Assembly (NCBI RefSeq): GCF_004114955.1
Contig: NZ_CP030054.1
Span: 434,001 to 498,000 of the forward strand
Direction of reading: 5' to 3'
Origin: Bradyrhizobium guangzhouense
Lineage (GTDB): Bacteria; Pseudomonadota; Alphaproteobacteria; Rhizobiales; Xanthobacteraceae
Length of the DNA stretch: 64,000 nt
The stretch's first letter is position 1. Every line of letters begins with the position of its first letter. Shown here piece after piece: positions 55,969 through 64,000 of the stretch. The notes under the pieces are model-generated. The model did no database searches. It worked only from the letters and a program-made list of their open reading frames with translations, and was not told where the DNA came from. Both the position numbers and the translations under genes were made by a program.

Positions 55969-57684
55969 ATGACTAGCGACATTTTGTCTTCAACATCACA
56001 GTTCAAGTCACCGGGAGCGGAGGCCTCTCGCAGCGACGCTCAATGGGCACACCCGAAAGTGCCTGAGATCCTGCTGCGCATAGCGGAACAACTCGCCGCG
56101 CCCTTTCGGCTCGAGCTTCGGCTGGAGGCCGTCGTCGCGTTAATACAGTCTCAGCTTCAGATGCAACATTGTGTGGTCTGTCTGCATGCCGGTCACAACG
56201 CTCCGGCGATTGCCGTGGGCGCGGGCTGGACTGAAGGGAGCGATCAGCGTTTTCGACTCCGCCTGCCGCAAGGAGCTGTCGAGCGCGTGCTCAATACGGC
56301 CACACCCCTTATAATAACCCCTACGCAACCGAACAATTCCCAGACCACAAGCGATTCAGGTTCATCTGACGCCACGGCACATAGTCGATTGTCGTTCATC
56401 GCCGTTCCAATCGCTGTCGAGAGCACGACCGTCGGGGTGCTCTCGGCCGAGCTGTTCCGGGACGGGTCCCCATCGTTAGATCCCAATTCACACGTGACCC
56501 TTCTCCTCGCTATCGCGAACATGCTCGGCCACTTTCTGAGGTCATACCTCTCCACGGCCCACGATGACAGCGAGCCGCCTCTTGCGACCGATGGCAACCA
56601 GACAACGTTGCCGCAGGATGATCAAGCCGAAGCGGACCGCAACCTAACGCTACCTGGCGTAGTTGGTCGCAGCCCGGCCCTGCGCAAGCTCCTCCGCAAG
56701 ATCAATGTGGTCGCTAAATCAAATGCAACGATACTCTTGCGAGGCGAGTCCGGTAGCGGAAAAGAGGTTGCTGCACAAGCGATCCACGACCTATCGCCCC
56801 GAGCCAACCGCCCATTCGTCAAACTAAACTGTGCGGCATTATCGGAGACTATTTTGGAATCTGAGCTGTTTGGACACGAGAAGGGCGCCTTTACCGGAGC
56901 CATCAATTCGCGCAAAGGGCGCTTCGAGCTGGCTGACAAAGGCACGCTGTTTCTCGACGAGATTGGTGAAATCTCACCTTCTTTTCAAGCGAAGCTGCTG
57001 CGAGTGCTACAACAGCAGGAATTTGAGAGAGTCGGCGGTACACACACGATAAGAGTTGACGTTCGACTCATAGCAGCGACTAACAAGGATCTAGAGGTCG
57101 CCGTTTCGCAGACACAATTTCGCGCGGATCTCTACTACCGTCTGAGCGTCATCCCTTTGCTTGTCCCACCATTGTGTGAGCGCCGCGACGATATTCCGTT
57201 GCTCGCTACTGAATTTCTTCGCACGTTCAACTCCGAAAACGAGCGCTCGTTGACTTTCGAACCAAGCGCGTTCGACGTATTGAAAAGTTGCGAATTTCCC
57301 GGCAATATTAGGGAGCTTCACAATTGCGTTCAGCGGACTGCCACCATGGCGGCCGGTCCAGCGATTAACAGTCGCGATTTCGCCTGCAAATCCGATGGTT
57401 GCTTCTCCGCTCGACTTTGGAAGAGTAAGCAGCCGCTATCGATGCCGTCACAACCGCTGCCGCATACGGGGCCATGCGATGCTTCATCCGAACCCGCTCA
57501 CGGAACCACGCTCTCGCACCTGCAGGTTACGAGAGGTGAGCGAATAATTGATCGCGAGCACCTTATCGCGGCCATGGAAAGGGCGGGCTGGGTACAGGCG
57601 AAAGCAGCACGGCTACTCAAACTGACGTCGCGCCAAATAGGCTACGCACTCAAAAAACACGGAGTCGAGCTAAAGCACTTATAA
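55969..57684 (+). CDS. nifA: NifA, sigma-54-dependent activator of nitrogen fixation genes
   Basis: This is a 571-residue enhancer-binding protein. A GAF domain (about residues 30-190, with [22 protein letters not shown] core) is followed by the AAA+ domain: Walker [18 protein letters not shown], the sigma-54 contact loop [19 protein letters not shown] and [20 protein letters not shown]. The cysteine motif C-X11-C-X19-C-X4-C spans [19 protein letters not shown] to CKSDGC. It is the redox/oxygen-sensing motif of rhizobial NifA. The C-terminal Fis-type HTH reads [20 protein letters not shown]. The start at ATG 55969 (MTSDILSS) is a usual beginning. The gene stands alone; no fix or nif gene follows in the next 4 kb. 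Confidence 0.95.
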   Translation: MTSDILSSTSQFKSPGAEASRSDAQWAHPKVPEILLRIAEQLAAPFRLELRLEAVVALIQSQLQMQHCVVCLHAGHNAPAIAVGAGWTEGSDQRFRLRLPQGAVERVLNTATPLIITPTQPNNSQTTSDSGSSDATAHSRLSFIAVPIAVESTTVGVLSAELFRDGSPSLDPNSHVTLLLAIANMLGHFLRSYLSTAHDDSEPPLATDGNQTTLPQDDQAEADRNLTLPGVVGRSPALRKLLRKINVVAKSNATILLRGESGSGKEVAAQAIHDLSPRANRPFVKLNCAALSETILESELFGHEKGAFTGAINSRKGRFELADKGTLFLDEIGEISPSFQAKLLRVLQQQEFERVGGTHTIRVDVRLIAATNKDLEVAVSQTQFRADLYYRLSVIPLLVPPLCERRDDIPLLATEFLRTFNSENERSLTFEPSAFDVLKSCEFPGNIRELHNCVQRTATMAAGPAINSRDFACKSDGCFSARLWKSKQPLSMPSQPLPHTGPCDASSEPAHGTTLSHLQVTRGERIIDREHLIAAMERAGWVQAKAARLLKLTSRQIGYALKKHGVELKHL

Positions 57685-58156
57685 TCACCCTTGACTGCAA
57701 CCGGGGGATCGTTTGAAAGCACAGGTTCACGCTTCAGCTTACCGGGCCACTAAGGCACGAGCAAATCACACGCAGACTCCGCCGGATGCTTCTCGTAAGA
57801 TAGACCGCTTTCAAGGCAGAGGCGCAGTTCAACCGATCATCTACACCACGGTGCGCCAGCGACAGCTCACACCGTTGCTCATCTGATGCTTTCGTGTGGC
57901 GGCCCACCTTGACTAACCACTTAGCGACTCTGCTCATCTAGCACCCGACCACACTGGTTCAATGAATTCGCTCCGCCAGGCGCCTTTACTTCGACGATAC
58001 ATCAGGCCCCTTAGGCTGGATACTCGCTTGCAATCCGACGCCACGTACATCTCCTGGACACGCTGCTCACCGTGCGTCGAACGCCGGACGTAACCGACCG
58101 CGCTACTTAGTGTCAGCCAGCGCCAACACCGTACGACAATCTATATGATCGCCGGC
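57685..58156. other. No gene seen downstream of nifA
   Basis: Only short frames. No obvious terminator was recognised after nifA. Confidence 0.35.
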
Positions 58157-58456
58157 TCACTTTGATACACCACTCGGCCGCTCGCGGGTTGACAGAACCA
58201 AGCGGCATTCCGCACTCACACCGGCCACGTTTGACTTCAGACACGAAGTGATTGCGTTCGCATCAGGTATGGCCGCGCTACAGAGCCGAAAGACGTCGGC
58301 GATACACGCCTGCTTTTCCTGTTCCGTGGGTAGAGGCCCGCCGGCTTTGGCGTACATGAATGACAACGAGTTTAGCGCGGCAACAATACTAACCGTTAGC
58401 ATATAGTACTTGAATCTGTCGCTCCAGCAAGATGAGTTGAGCTGCCTTCGACGCAT
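58157..58456 (-). CDS. Small secreted four-cysteine protein
   Basis: This is a 99-residue protein from ATG 58456, with AGAGGA five bases upstream. A basic start is followed by a signal or anchor helix (YMLTVSIVAALNSLSFMYA, residues 18-36). The mature part has four cysteines with the spacing C-X7-C-X12-C-X11-C (QACIADVFRLCSAAIPDANA, then ITSCLKSNVAGVSAECRLVL). This is the pattern of small periplasmic proteins common in Bradyrhizobium, probably held by two disulphides. Their role is not known to me. The good start signal makes this a real gene. Confidence 0.75.
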   Translation of the reverse strand: MRRRQLNSSCWSDRFKYYMLTVSIVAALNSLSFMYAKAGGPLPTEQEKQACIADVFRLCSAAIPDANAITSCLKSNVAGVSAECRLVLSTRERPSGVSK

Positions 58457-59150
58457 GATATCCTCTCAAGGTAGGTCGGCTTAGGTGGACACGGTGTGCT
58501 ATAACGTTTGTAGGTCGCAAGTCGACGACTTCGAGTGCTACCGAGAGGGTATGGCTCGAACGGTTGCTTAGTGGGCCATCGTAACCTGATTGAATCCATC
58601 TGCACGGACGATGACCATCAATTCATTGATCCCGGTTTATCGACCGCACGGCCAATCCAAACCACGAGCAGCGCCCCTGTTTGTGGAGCCGCCCGATCTG
58701 GCTCACGATGCCCGGTACATCGCCCAAAGATAACACCATTGCGGCCTCGCGCGTCTCGTCTCGAACTGCTCATTTGCTTCACATCGTACAATCTCTCGCT
58801 GCGTCCGATTCAACCCCTCTCTTAACCAACTGAGCACATTTGTAAGCAGCCGTGCCCGCGCCCCACACTCGCCGCCCCGGTTCAACGAGCCGGCACCTCA
58901 GAGAGTTCTCAACGGCCACCATCATTGCCTCGGGAGCTGTATCTCGCAATCAACAGCCAGCACCGGCCACGTTGGCCTGACTATAGCGCCCGCTTTTCGC
59001 AATGCCCTTTCGCTCGGACCTACACTTAGATCGGCGCGGGTCGTGGACAGAGCGCACAGCTGATCCGTTGGATCTGCGCAGGATCTTCTTGATTCTCTCG
59101 TTACGTCACGTTGTACGCATCATTCGCCGAATTGCGAAAGGGACACTTCG
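58457..59150. other. No convincing gene
   Basis: Short frames without start signals. Immediately upstream of the small secreted protein gene (minus strand) the sequence contains its ribosome-binding site and possible promoter; nothing else is seen. Confidence 0.35.
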
Positions 59151-59534
59151 ATGCTTCAGCAGAAATTCACGTTCATCGGGAGCACGCGATCGCGTCAACT
59201 TCCATCGCCACTCTCCATTGATCGGCGTGCTTACAACTCAGGTGGGCACGAGCCACGTTCTGACAGTGTGCGCGAGGAGGCGCAGTACGTCTGGCAATTG
59301 TGCCTTTCCCCTCAAGAGCGGATAACGTACATTCGAAACAATCGCTCGTATTTTGCTTTTGACAGCTATCGAGAGATGATCGAGGTTGTCCGCGGCCGTC
59401 GCTTCAGCGGTTGCGCGCCGCAACTTGTGAATTGGCGCCGCCGATTCAGAGCGGGAGTATGGCGCTTCGCCGCACTGTACTGCCTTGCGACATGGATATT
59501 TATTTTTTTTGCTCTCCGCTTGCTTCTCTCCTGA
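59151..59534 (+). CDS. Small protein with C-terminal membrane span, function unknown
   Basis: This is a 127-residue frame starting MLQQKFTFIGSTRSRQLPS. The middle part (REEAQYVWQLCLSPQERITY, then YFAFDSYREMIEVVRGRRFS) has a balanced, helix-like composition. The C-terminus WRFAALYCLATWIFIFFALR is a single membrane helix, so the protein would be tail-anchored. AAAGGG stands eight bases before the ATG. I do not recognise a family. The overlapping opposite-strand frame (59238-59696) lacks such features. Confidence 0.5.
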   Translation: MLQQKFTFIGSTRSRQLPSPLSIDRRAYNSGGHEPRSDSVREEAQYVWQLCLSPQERITYIRNNRSYFAFDSYREMIEVVRGRRFSGCAPQLVNWRRRFRAGVWRFAALYCLATWIFIFFALRLLLS

Positions 59535-59806
59535 TGGCAATACTGCGAGGTTTCCGATCCATAGACCATGAGCGGGCGTACGGCCGTCCGCTCTGAAGCG
59601 ATTCTCCAGAGAGCCAGGGAGGAGGCGGCGATCCAACATGCGCAGCACCGGAGCGCAGAAAGGTTGTCTGCCCGCTACGACACTATGCGATTGCAACCCG
59701 CCCTGCCCAGTCGACTAACAGAAAACGTCAAAGCCGAGCACATCGGCATCTCCTCACAACGCGAGCAATCGCGGCTGCGCTACTTCGGAAACGATGTTAG
59801 GTACAG

Positions 59807-60427
59807 TCACATCTCTTCGGCGGCGGCAGCAATCGCAGCGACGCACTTGATGAAACGATTAAACTCGACTTTGGTTTCAGATGTCCGGCCGAGGATAAGT
59901 TTAGCTATATCTGTTCTATGGCATTGCGTCCGCAAACTCGGAGTTAACGCCGATACCGCTTTGTCAAAAAGATGGCCCAATCTCAAGAGCCTTTCCGGCT
60001 CATAGATGTCGCTCATTTCTACCGGAGCACGGTTAGCGAAGCGATCCGTCGCCTCAGTAGTGACGCATTTGACTTTGGAAACAATCCCGAGCTGCGCGAG
60101 TATGAGTTGATTTGTCAACTCAGTGAGATGGCGGGTTGCTTCGCCTGGCGCTTCACCTCCGCCCACTAACCTGCCAATCTCCGCAACTTGCGCTTCGATA
60201 TTTTGCCTGAGACGTTCCTGAGAATCGCTCGGGTCAGCCGCATCAGGCGGGTCAGCAAGCGATTCGAGGTGGGGCCGCCGGGAAGGTAAGGGGCTTGTAA
60301 ACAGTCGCCACCACGACAGATAGTGCCTCAGTTTCGGCAACCACAACGTTAAGGCCTGATCTCCCATGCTGATTTGTTCCGCCGAGGTCGAGTTTCTGGT
60401 ACTGTTCATCATCATCATCACGTCCAC
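59807..60427 (-). CDS. Two-part protein with C-terminal domain shared with the protein at 39215
   Basis: This is an open frame of 206 residues. Residues 1-135 are rich in charged and polar amino acids with a helical stretch (SQERLRQNIEAQVAEIGRLV and TRHLTELTNQLILAQLGIV). Residues 138-206 start MSDIYEPERLLRLGHLFDKA and continue ALTPSLRTQCHRTDIAKLIL and GRTSETKVEFNRFIKCVAA, which clearly parallels the whole protein at 39215-39415. The C-terminal part could be translated alone from ATG 60016. Whether the long form is real or an in-frame read-through of a small gene cannot be decided by eye. The function is unknown. Confidence 0.55.
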   Translation of the reverse strand: MDVMMMMNSTRNSTSAEQISMGDQALTLWLPKLRHYLSWWRLFTSPLPSRRPHLESLADPPDAADPSDSQERLRQNIEAQVAEIGRLVGGGEAPGEATRHLTELTNQLILAQLGIVSKVKCVTTEATDRFANRAPVEMSDIYEPERLLRLGHLFDKAVSALTPSLRTQCHRTDIAKLILGRTSETKVEFNRFIKCVAAIAAAAEEM

Positions 60428-60869
60428 CCGTTATATGGTTCTGTACCAGGACGCGCGCCGTGAGTGAAACGGCTAGTCAGCGTATAACGCACGCCATGCG
60501 GCCCCTGCGACCTGAGTACCAGGCTTGATCGACATCAGTGAAATCGATTGTTCTGATAGAGCGCATTCATATTCTGAATTGGTCGGCCGCACTGACATCG
60601 AGGCCATGCAGCGAACGCCTCCTCCCACCCGCTCGCGTCTGCCTTTCCCCCAAGACACGCTTTTTGCAAATATGGCAGAACAAATGGTGGTGCAGCATTG
60701 CGAGCATGGCCAGCGCTATGCAGTGTTTGGTCCAAGGCGCTCTACGGACGCAGGGAGCGGCGCTGGCCGTAGCTCTGATCCGCCGCAATCGCATTCGAGC
60801 GATTAGGGCCGTAACCTCCTGTCCGCGCCAACGTAACTCGTCACGATCTCTCGATCGCTCCGAACCTGA
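60428..60869. other. No convincing gene
   Basis: Short frames in several directions; a frame at 60538-60918 merges into the IS3 relic without protein features. Confidence 0.35.
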
Positions 60870-61380
60870 TCGCGCTCGACTTCACCACCACAGCTCCACA
60901 CCGGCTCTGGCTGGCTGACATCACCTATATCCCGCCTGTCGAGTGCCGGCTGTATCGCGCCGCCATCACCGACCGGTTCGGCCGCAAGATGGTCGATCGG
61001 CCCATGTGCTATCACATGCGGGCTAACTCCCCTGTGCTGTGATAACGACGATCCGCCAGCAGCCTCTGACGGACTGATCCATGATTGAGGTCGGAGCGAG
61101 CAGTACGTTCCACATATCGCGTGCGGAGCCCTGCGGCTGCGGGCTGTACCCGATCGACGCGCCACAAGGGCGACTGCTTCTACAATGCTTTGATGGAGAG
61201 CTTGTCCACCACCCTGCCGAGCTCGTTCACGATCGTCAGGAGGAGACTCGTGCCGATGCACCGCGTGTATATCTCCGCGTTCGTTCGTGACTGCTACATT
61301 CCCGCCCGGCTCCATTCCACCATCGGATCGCCCCTCCGATCATCGCCTCAAAAGCCAAAGTGGCTACGATCCATCATTTA
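60870..61380 (+). pseudogene. IS3-family orfB relic, strongly decayed
   Basis: Traces in several frames: LWLADITYIPPVECRLYRA with the first catalytic Asp, then MVDRPM, GDCFYNALMESLSTTLPSS and CYIPARLHSTIGSP. They match IS3 orfB in order, but stops and frame changes are frequent. It is the most decayed of the IS3 relics here. Confidence 0.7.
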
Positions 61381-61817
61381 AATGGGCCCCATCCAAACAC
61401 TCAATTTTACTAAGCTCGGACAAACGCGCATACGCGAGACGGGCATTCGACAAGCTGCGCGGGGCGCGACCCAGCTGTTTTCTGATCGGTCACTTGAGGG
61501 ACTTCGATGCAAGCCAATTGCGTAAATAGGTCGTACCCTCCGGGTGACTGCGACGGGCAGACCGGAAGACAAAGGCAAATACGGTCATAGTATGCGGACG
61601 TAGCAGTACATTCGGATGGCTAAATGACCCGCCAGCGATTTCGTTCGACTCCGGGAATAGGGAGACGTCTGCGGTCGTCGCTTTCCACCAGCGCACTTCC
61701 GCCGGATGGCCATCCGTTTCACCACGCGGCAATTGCACCCGCATCTACAGGTTACGAGACTTGCACAGCCGTAGCGACCGCCCGCACTTGCCTGCCTATG
61801 AAACCAATGGAGTGGCA
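61381..61817. other. Upstream region of the polygalacturonase gene, with a possible tts-box-like sequence
   Basis: No gene is seen. On the minus strand 61460-61431 contains AGCTTGTCGAATGC, close to the core of a type III secretion tts box, and CGCGTA at the proper distance. It faces away from the polygalacturonase gene. Confidence 0.25.
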
Positions 61818-63170
61818 ATGGCCGCCCGTTTCCGCTACCTAGCCGCAGTTTTCATACTTGCGGTCGGGCTGCTTTCCGCCGCGTCTCAGGCAAAGGATCG
61901 CCGCAATGTTCGCGAACCGGCCGCGCCTAAAGGGGTATGCGCGCGCCTAGACCCGTCAGGTGGAAATGACACTGCCAGATTGCAAGCCGCCATAGACCAT
62001 TGCGTCCCAAGCGCCGCCGTATATCTAGGCCCAGGGCCGTTCCTTTCGGGTCCAATCGAAATGAAGTCCGGCACAACACTGTGGCTCGCTGGGGGCGCGA
62101 TACTGACGGCTGTAGCCGACCCAAAAGCATACCAAAAGAGCTCGGGAAGCTGTGGCCACATCGATCGGAGCGGTGATGGCTGTCGGCCCCTCATCAGTTT
62201 CACGAAGACTAAAGGCGGCGGTCTCTATGGATACGGTACAATAGACGGCGGAGGCGGGACCTTGATGGCGGGCACGGCTGAGACTTGGTGGCAACTGGCC
62301 CGTCGTGCACAAAGTGAGGGCGCAAAACAAAACGCGCCTCGATTGATCCAAATGGACCGTGCTGAGGACGTCTCTGTTCATGGCATCACCTTGCGCAACG
62401 CAGCAAACTTTCACATTGCGATGAGCCACGTGGAACGTGCTACCATCTGGGCGGTCATCATTGATACACCCGCTGATGCCCGCAATACCGACGGAATAGA
62501 CCCAGCCGCAAGCGAGGATGTGACGATAATCCACTCCTTTATCCGCACCGGAGACGACAATATCGCGATCAAGGCTGGCACAAGCGGCCCTGCACGCCAC
62601 ATTTCCATTTTAGACAACCAATTCGGCTGGGGGCACGGCATGTCGATTGGTAGCGAACTGAATTCCGGTGTCAGTGACGTGCTGGTTCGCAACCTGACCT
62701 TGGACGGCACGACATTTGGTCTGCGCATTAAAAGCGATCCCAGCCGAGGCGGCTTAGTTGAGCGGGTTAATTACGAGAATATATGTATGAGAAATAACAA
62801 ATGGCCCATACACTTCGACACGCGCTACGGCCCCTTCGCTGGCAATAACTTGCCACTTTATCAACAGATCGTCCTAAGGCACGTCTATGGGACTGATGGT
62901 ACGCTCGTAATGCGAGGCTTTGATCAACAGCATCCGCTCGATATTGCGATGGAAGATGTGCGCTTTTCTCCCCGCGCAACTTGGCAAGTGGAGAATGCAA
63001 CAGTGACCGCGGTCAATGTATTTCCATCTCCGCCAGGTGCCGCCGCTACTCCACATTACGGCGCATCGAACCCGTGCGTAGTTGCCTTCCGCCCGTTCCC
63101 TGAAGCCACCAGTAGCAAAAACGGTGGCATTGAGCGCGACCCTCGGGCCGCAGCTCCAATCGATCGCTGA
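61818..63170 (+). CDS. Secreted polygalacturonase (glycoside hydrolase family 28)
   Basis: This is a 450-residue protein with a signal peptide (MAARFRYLAAVFILAVGLL, cleavage after SQA near residue 26). The right-handed beta-helix of GH28 carries all catalytic motifs: ARNTDGIDPA, TGDDNIAIKAG, then GWGHGMSIGSEL and FGLRIKSDPSRGG. It cleaves alpha-1,4 bonds in homogalacturonan of plant cell walls. ATG 61818 is chosen because it starts the signal peptide. The gene converges with a pectin methylesterase gene whose product would prepare the substrate. A polygalacturonase with a tts box is known in B. japonicum, but I saw no convincing tts box directed at this gene. Confidence 0.93.
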   Translation: MAARFRYLAAVFILAVGLLSAASQAKDRRNVREPAAPKGVCARLDPSGGNDTARLQAAIDHCVPSAAVYLGPGPFLSGPIEMKSGTTLWLAGGAILTAVADPKAYQKSSGSCGHIDRSGDGCRPLISFTKTKGGGLYGYGTIDGGGGTLMAGTAETWWQLARRAQSEGAKQNAPRLIQMDRAEDVSVHGITLRNAANFHIAMSHVERATIWAVIIDTPADARNTDGIDPAASEDVTIIHSFIRTGDDNIAIKAGTSGPARHISILDNQFGWGHGMSIGSELNSGVSDVLVRNLTLDGTTFGLRIKSDPSRGGLVERVNYENICMRNNKWPIHFDTRYGPFAGNNLPLYQQIVLRHVYGTDGTLVMRGFDQQHPLDIAMEDVRFSPRATWQVENATVTAVNVFPSPPGAAATPHYGASNPCVVAFRPFPEATSSKNGGIERDPRAAAPIDR

Positions 63171-63383
63171 CGATCACAAAGGATTGGCCGGTGTAAAAGC
63201 CGGATTGCATGGTTGCGGTCAGCTTCGTACCCGCCGTGCTTGGTACGCAACTCGCACCAGTGCTTCCTGATACTCACGCTCCCACACAGATGGTCCCAAT
63301 TCGGGCCCGCCAAGACAGCCCGTCTGCAGGCCTGTCGCTAATCGGCACCGGCGCGCTGCTATTGCGGGCACTCCCGCTGCGTT

Positions 63384-64000
63384 CTATCGCGCTTGCGGGA
63401 TCCAGCTCGTATCGTGCGAGAAGAATGTCTGGAGCGACCATTGCATTGCCTCCCGATCGCTTAGCTGGCGCGCATATCTTTCTCTTCCTCTAGGATCGGC
63501 ACCAGTACCGGAGGATCTGTATTCAGCATAGTAGGCGTTCATTAAGCGGCGGCTCTTGCCCGGGTCCCATTCCACCCACCCCTCAGCCATGACCGGCGCA
63601 TTAATCTGCGACGATAAGAAGATCACCGCAGCATAGGGACGCCATGGACGCCCAAGAGCAATGTCGCGCGCGCCCTTGTCGGCTGTCAGCGTGCAATGAT
63701 CAAACACAAAGGCGCTGTCTTCGTCCGGGAAGGCTCTGCTTTGTGCGGTATAGACGACTGCGTGGTTTGCAACACCGTGTAGCTCACATTGCCTAAAGTA
63801 GGCCTTGGCGTTACCAAATATAAAATCGATATGGCCTTCGACGTAGCAGTTTACGAAGAACTGACGACTGGCGTTCCTGTTCGGCCCCTTGTTGACAAAC
63901 AATGTGTCTTGCGCACCAAGTATTCTGACGTTTGCAAAAACATCCTTGTCGCCGGTGACAGAAAGTGCCACTGCCTGAGATGCTGGATTGCCCGAATTGG
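63384..64000 (-). CDS. Pectin methylesterase, N-terminal part outside the window
   Basis: This is the C-terminal 205 or so residues of a carbohydrate esterase family 8 enzyme. Visible are GNPASQAVALSVTGDKDV at the window edge, GAQDTLFVNKGPN with a catalytic Gln-Asp, QFFVNCYVEGHIDFIFGNAK with the catalytic Asp, and the Arg in IALGRPWRPYAAVIF. WVEWDP and the terminal segment follow. The enzyme removes methyl groups from pectin, which makes it sensitive to the polygalacturonase encoded next to it. The frame is open to position 64000, so the gene starts beyond the window. Confidence 0.93.
   Translation of the reverse strand, partial: NSGNPASQAVALSVTGDKDVFANVRILGAQDTLFVNKGPNRNASRQFFVNCYVEGHIDFIFGNAKAYFRQCELHGVANHAVVYTAQSRAFPDEDSAFVFDHCTLTADKGARDIALGRPWRPYAAVIFLSSQINAPVMAEGWVEWDPGKSRRLMNAYYAEYRSSGTGADPRGRERYARQLSDREAMQWSLQTFFSHDTSWIPQAR

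Noticed and set aside
61085..61381. 98-residue plus-strand frame before the polygalacturonase
   Set aside because: It consists of decayed IS3 orfB pieces.

Overview
The window looks like part of the symbiosis island of a Bradyrhizobium-type nitrogen-fixing legume symbiont. The evidence is the gene order (nolA, nodD1, nod box, nodABCSUIJ, nolO, nodZ, noeL, nolK remnant), a rhizobial-type NifA with the oxygen-sensing cysteine motif, NodW/FixJ-like response regulators, pectin-degrading enzymes, and the very high density of broken insertion sequences of IS21, IS1111/IS110, IS256, IS1182, IS630, IS66, IS3 and IS30 type. No tRNA, rRNA or CRISPR array was seen.

Layout. 1-2.8 kb: the end of an IS21 element carrying an inserted IS1111-type element. 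2.8-8.3 kb: small secreted or membrane proteins among IS relics. 8.6-9.7 kb: an uncharacterised AAA+ ATPase gene preceded by a textbook NifA upstream activator sequence and a perfect sigma-54 promoter. 11-13.3 kb: an istB relic and two receiver-domain regulators. 14-18.6 kb: an IS256 copy split in three by an IS1182 element and an IS110 element. 21-22.9 kb: an orphan LuxR and a small basic protein. 24.2-29.1 kb: a membrane acyltransferase (NolL-like) behind a good nod box, dctA, and a FkbM methyltransferase (NoeI-like) behind a degenerate nod box. 29.7-34.1 kb: an IS3 relic interrupted by an IS21 element that itself contains the same IS1111-type element as at the left edge, in opposite orientation. 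34.9-37.0 kb: a two-gene operon (HisC-like aminotransferase and flavin-dependent LLM oxidoreductase). 37.7-39.0 kb: IS3 and IS30 relics. 39.2-54.6 kb: the nodulation cluster. 55.8-57.7 kb: nifA. 58-60.4 kb: small proteins. 60.9-64 kb: an IS3 relic, a polygalacturonase, and a convergent pectin methylesterase cut by the window edge.

How the genes work together. NodD1 with plant flavonoids would activate the nod boxes. NodABC make the acylated chitin-oligomer core; NodS (N-methyl), NodU and NolO (carbamoyl), and NodZ (fucosyl) decorate it; NodIJ export it. NolL-like and NoeI-like enzymes would acetylate and methylate the fucose. The GDP-fucose branch is odd: noeL is intact but nolK carries at least five lesions, so GDP-fucose must come from another gene if NodZ is active. 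NifA would drive nitrogen-fixation genes elsewhere and, by the promoter evidence, the AAA+ ATPase here. The pectinolytic pair fits root-wall loosening in infection. Two inverted copies of the composite IS21::IS1111 unit flank about 27 kb and could support inversion.
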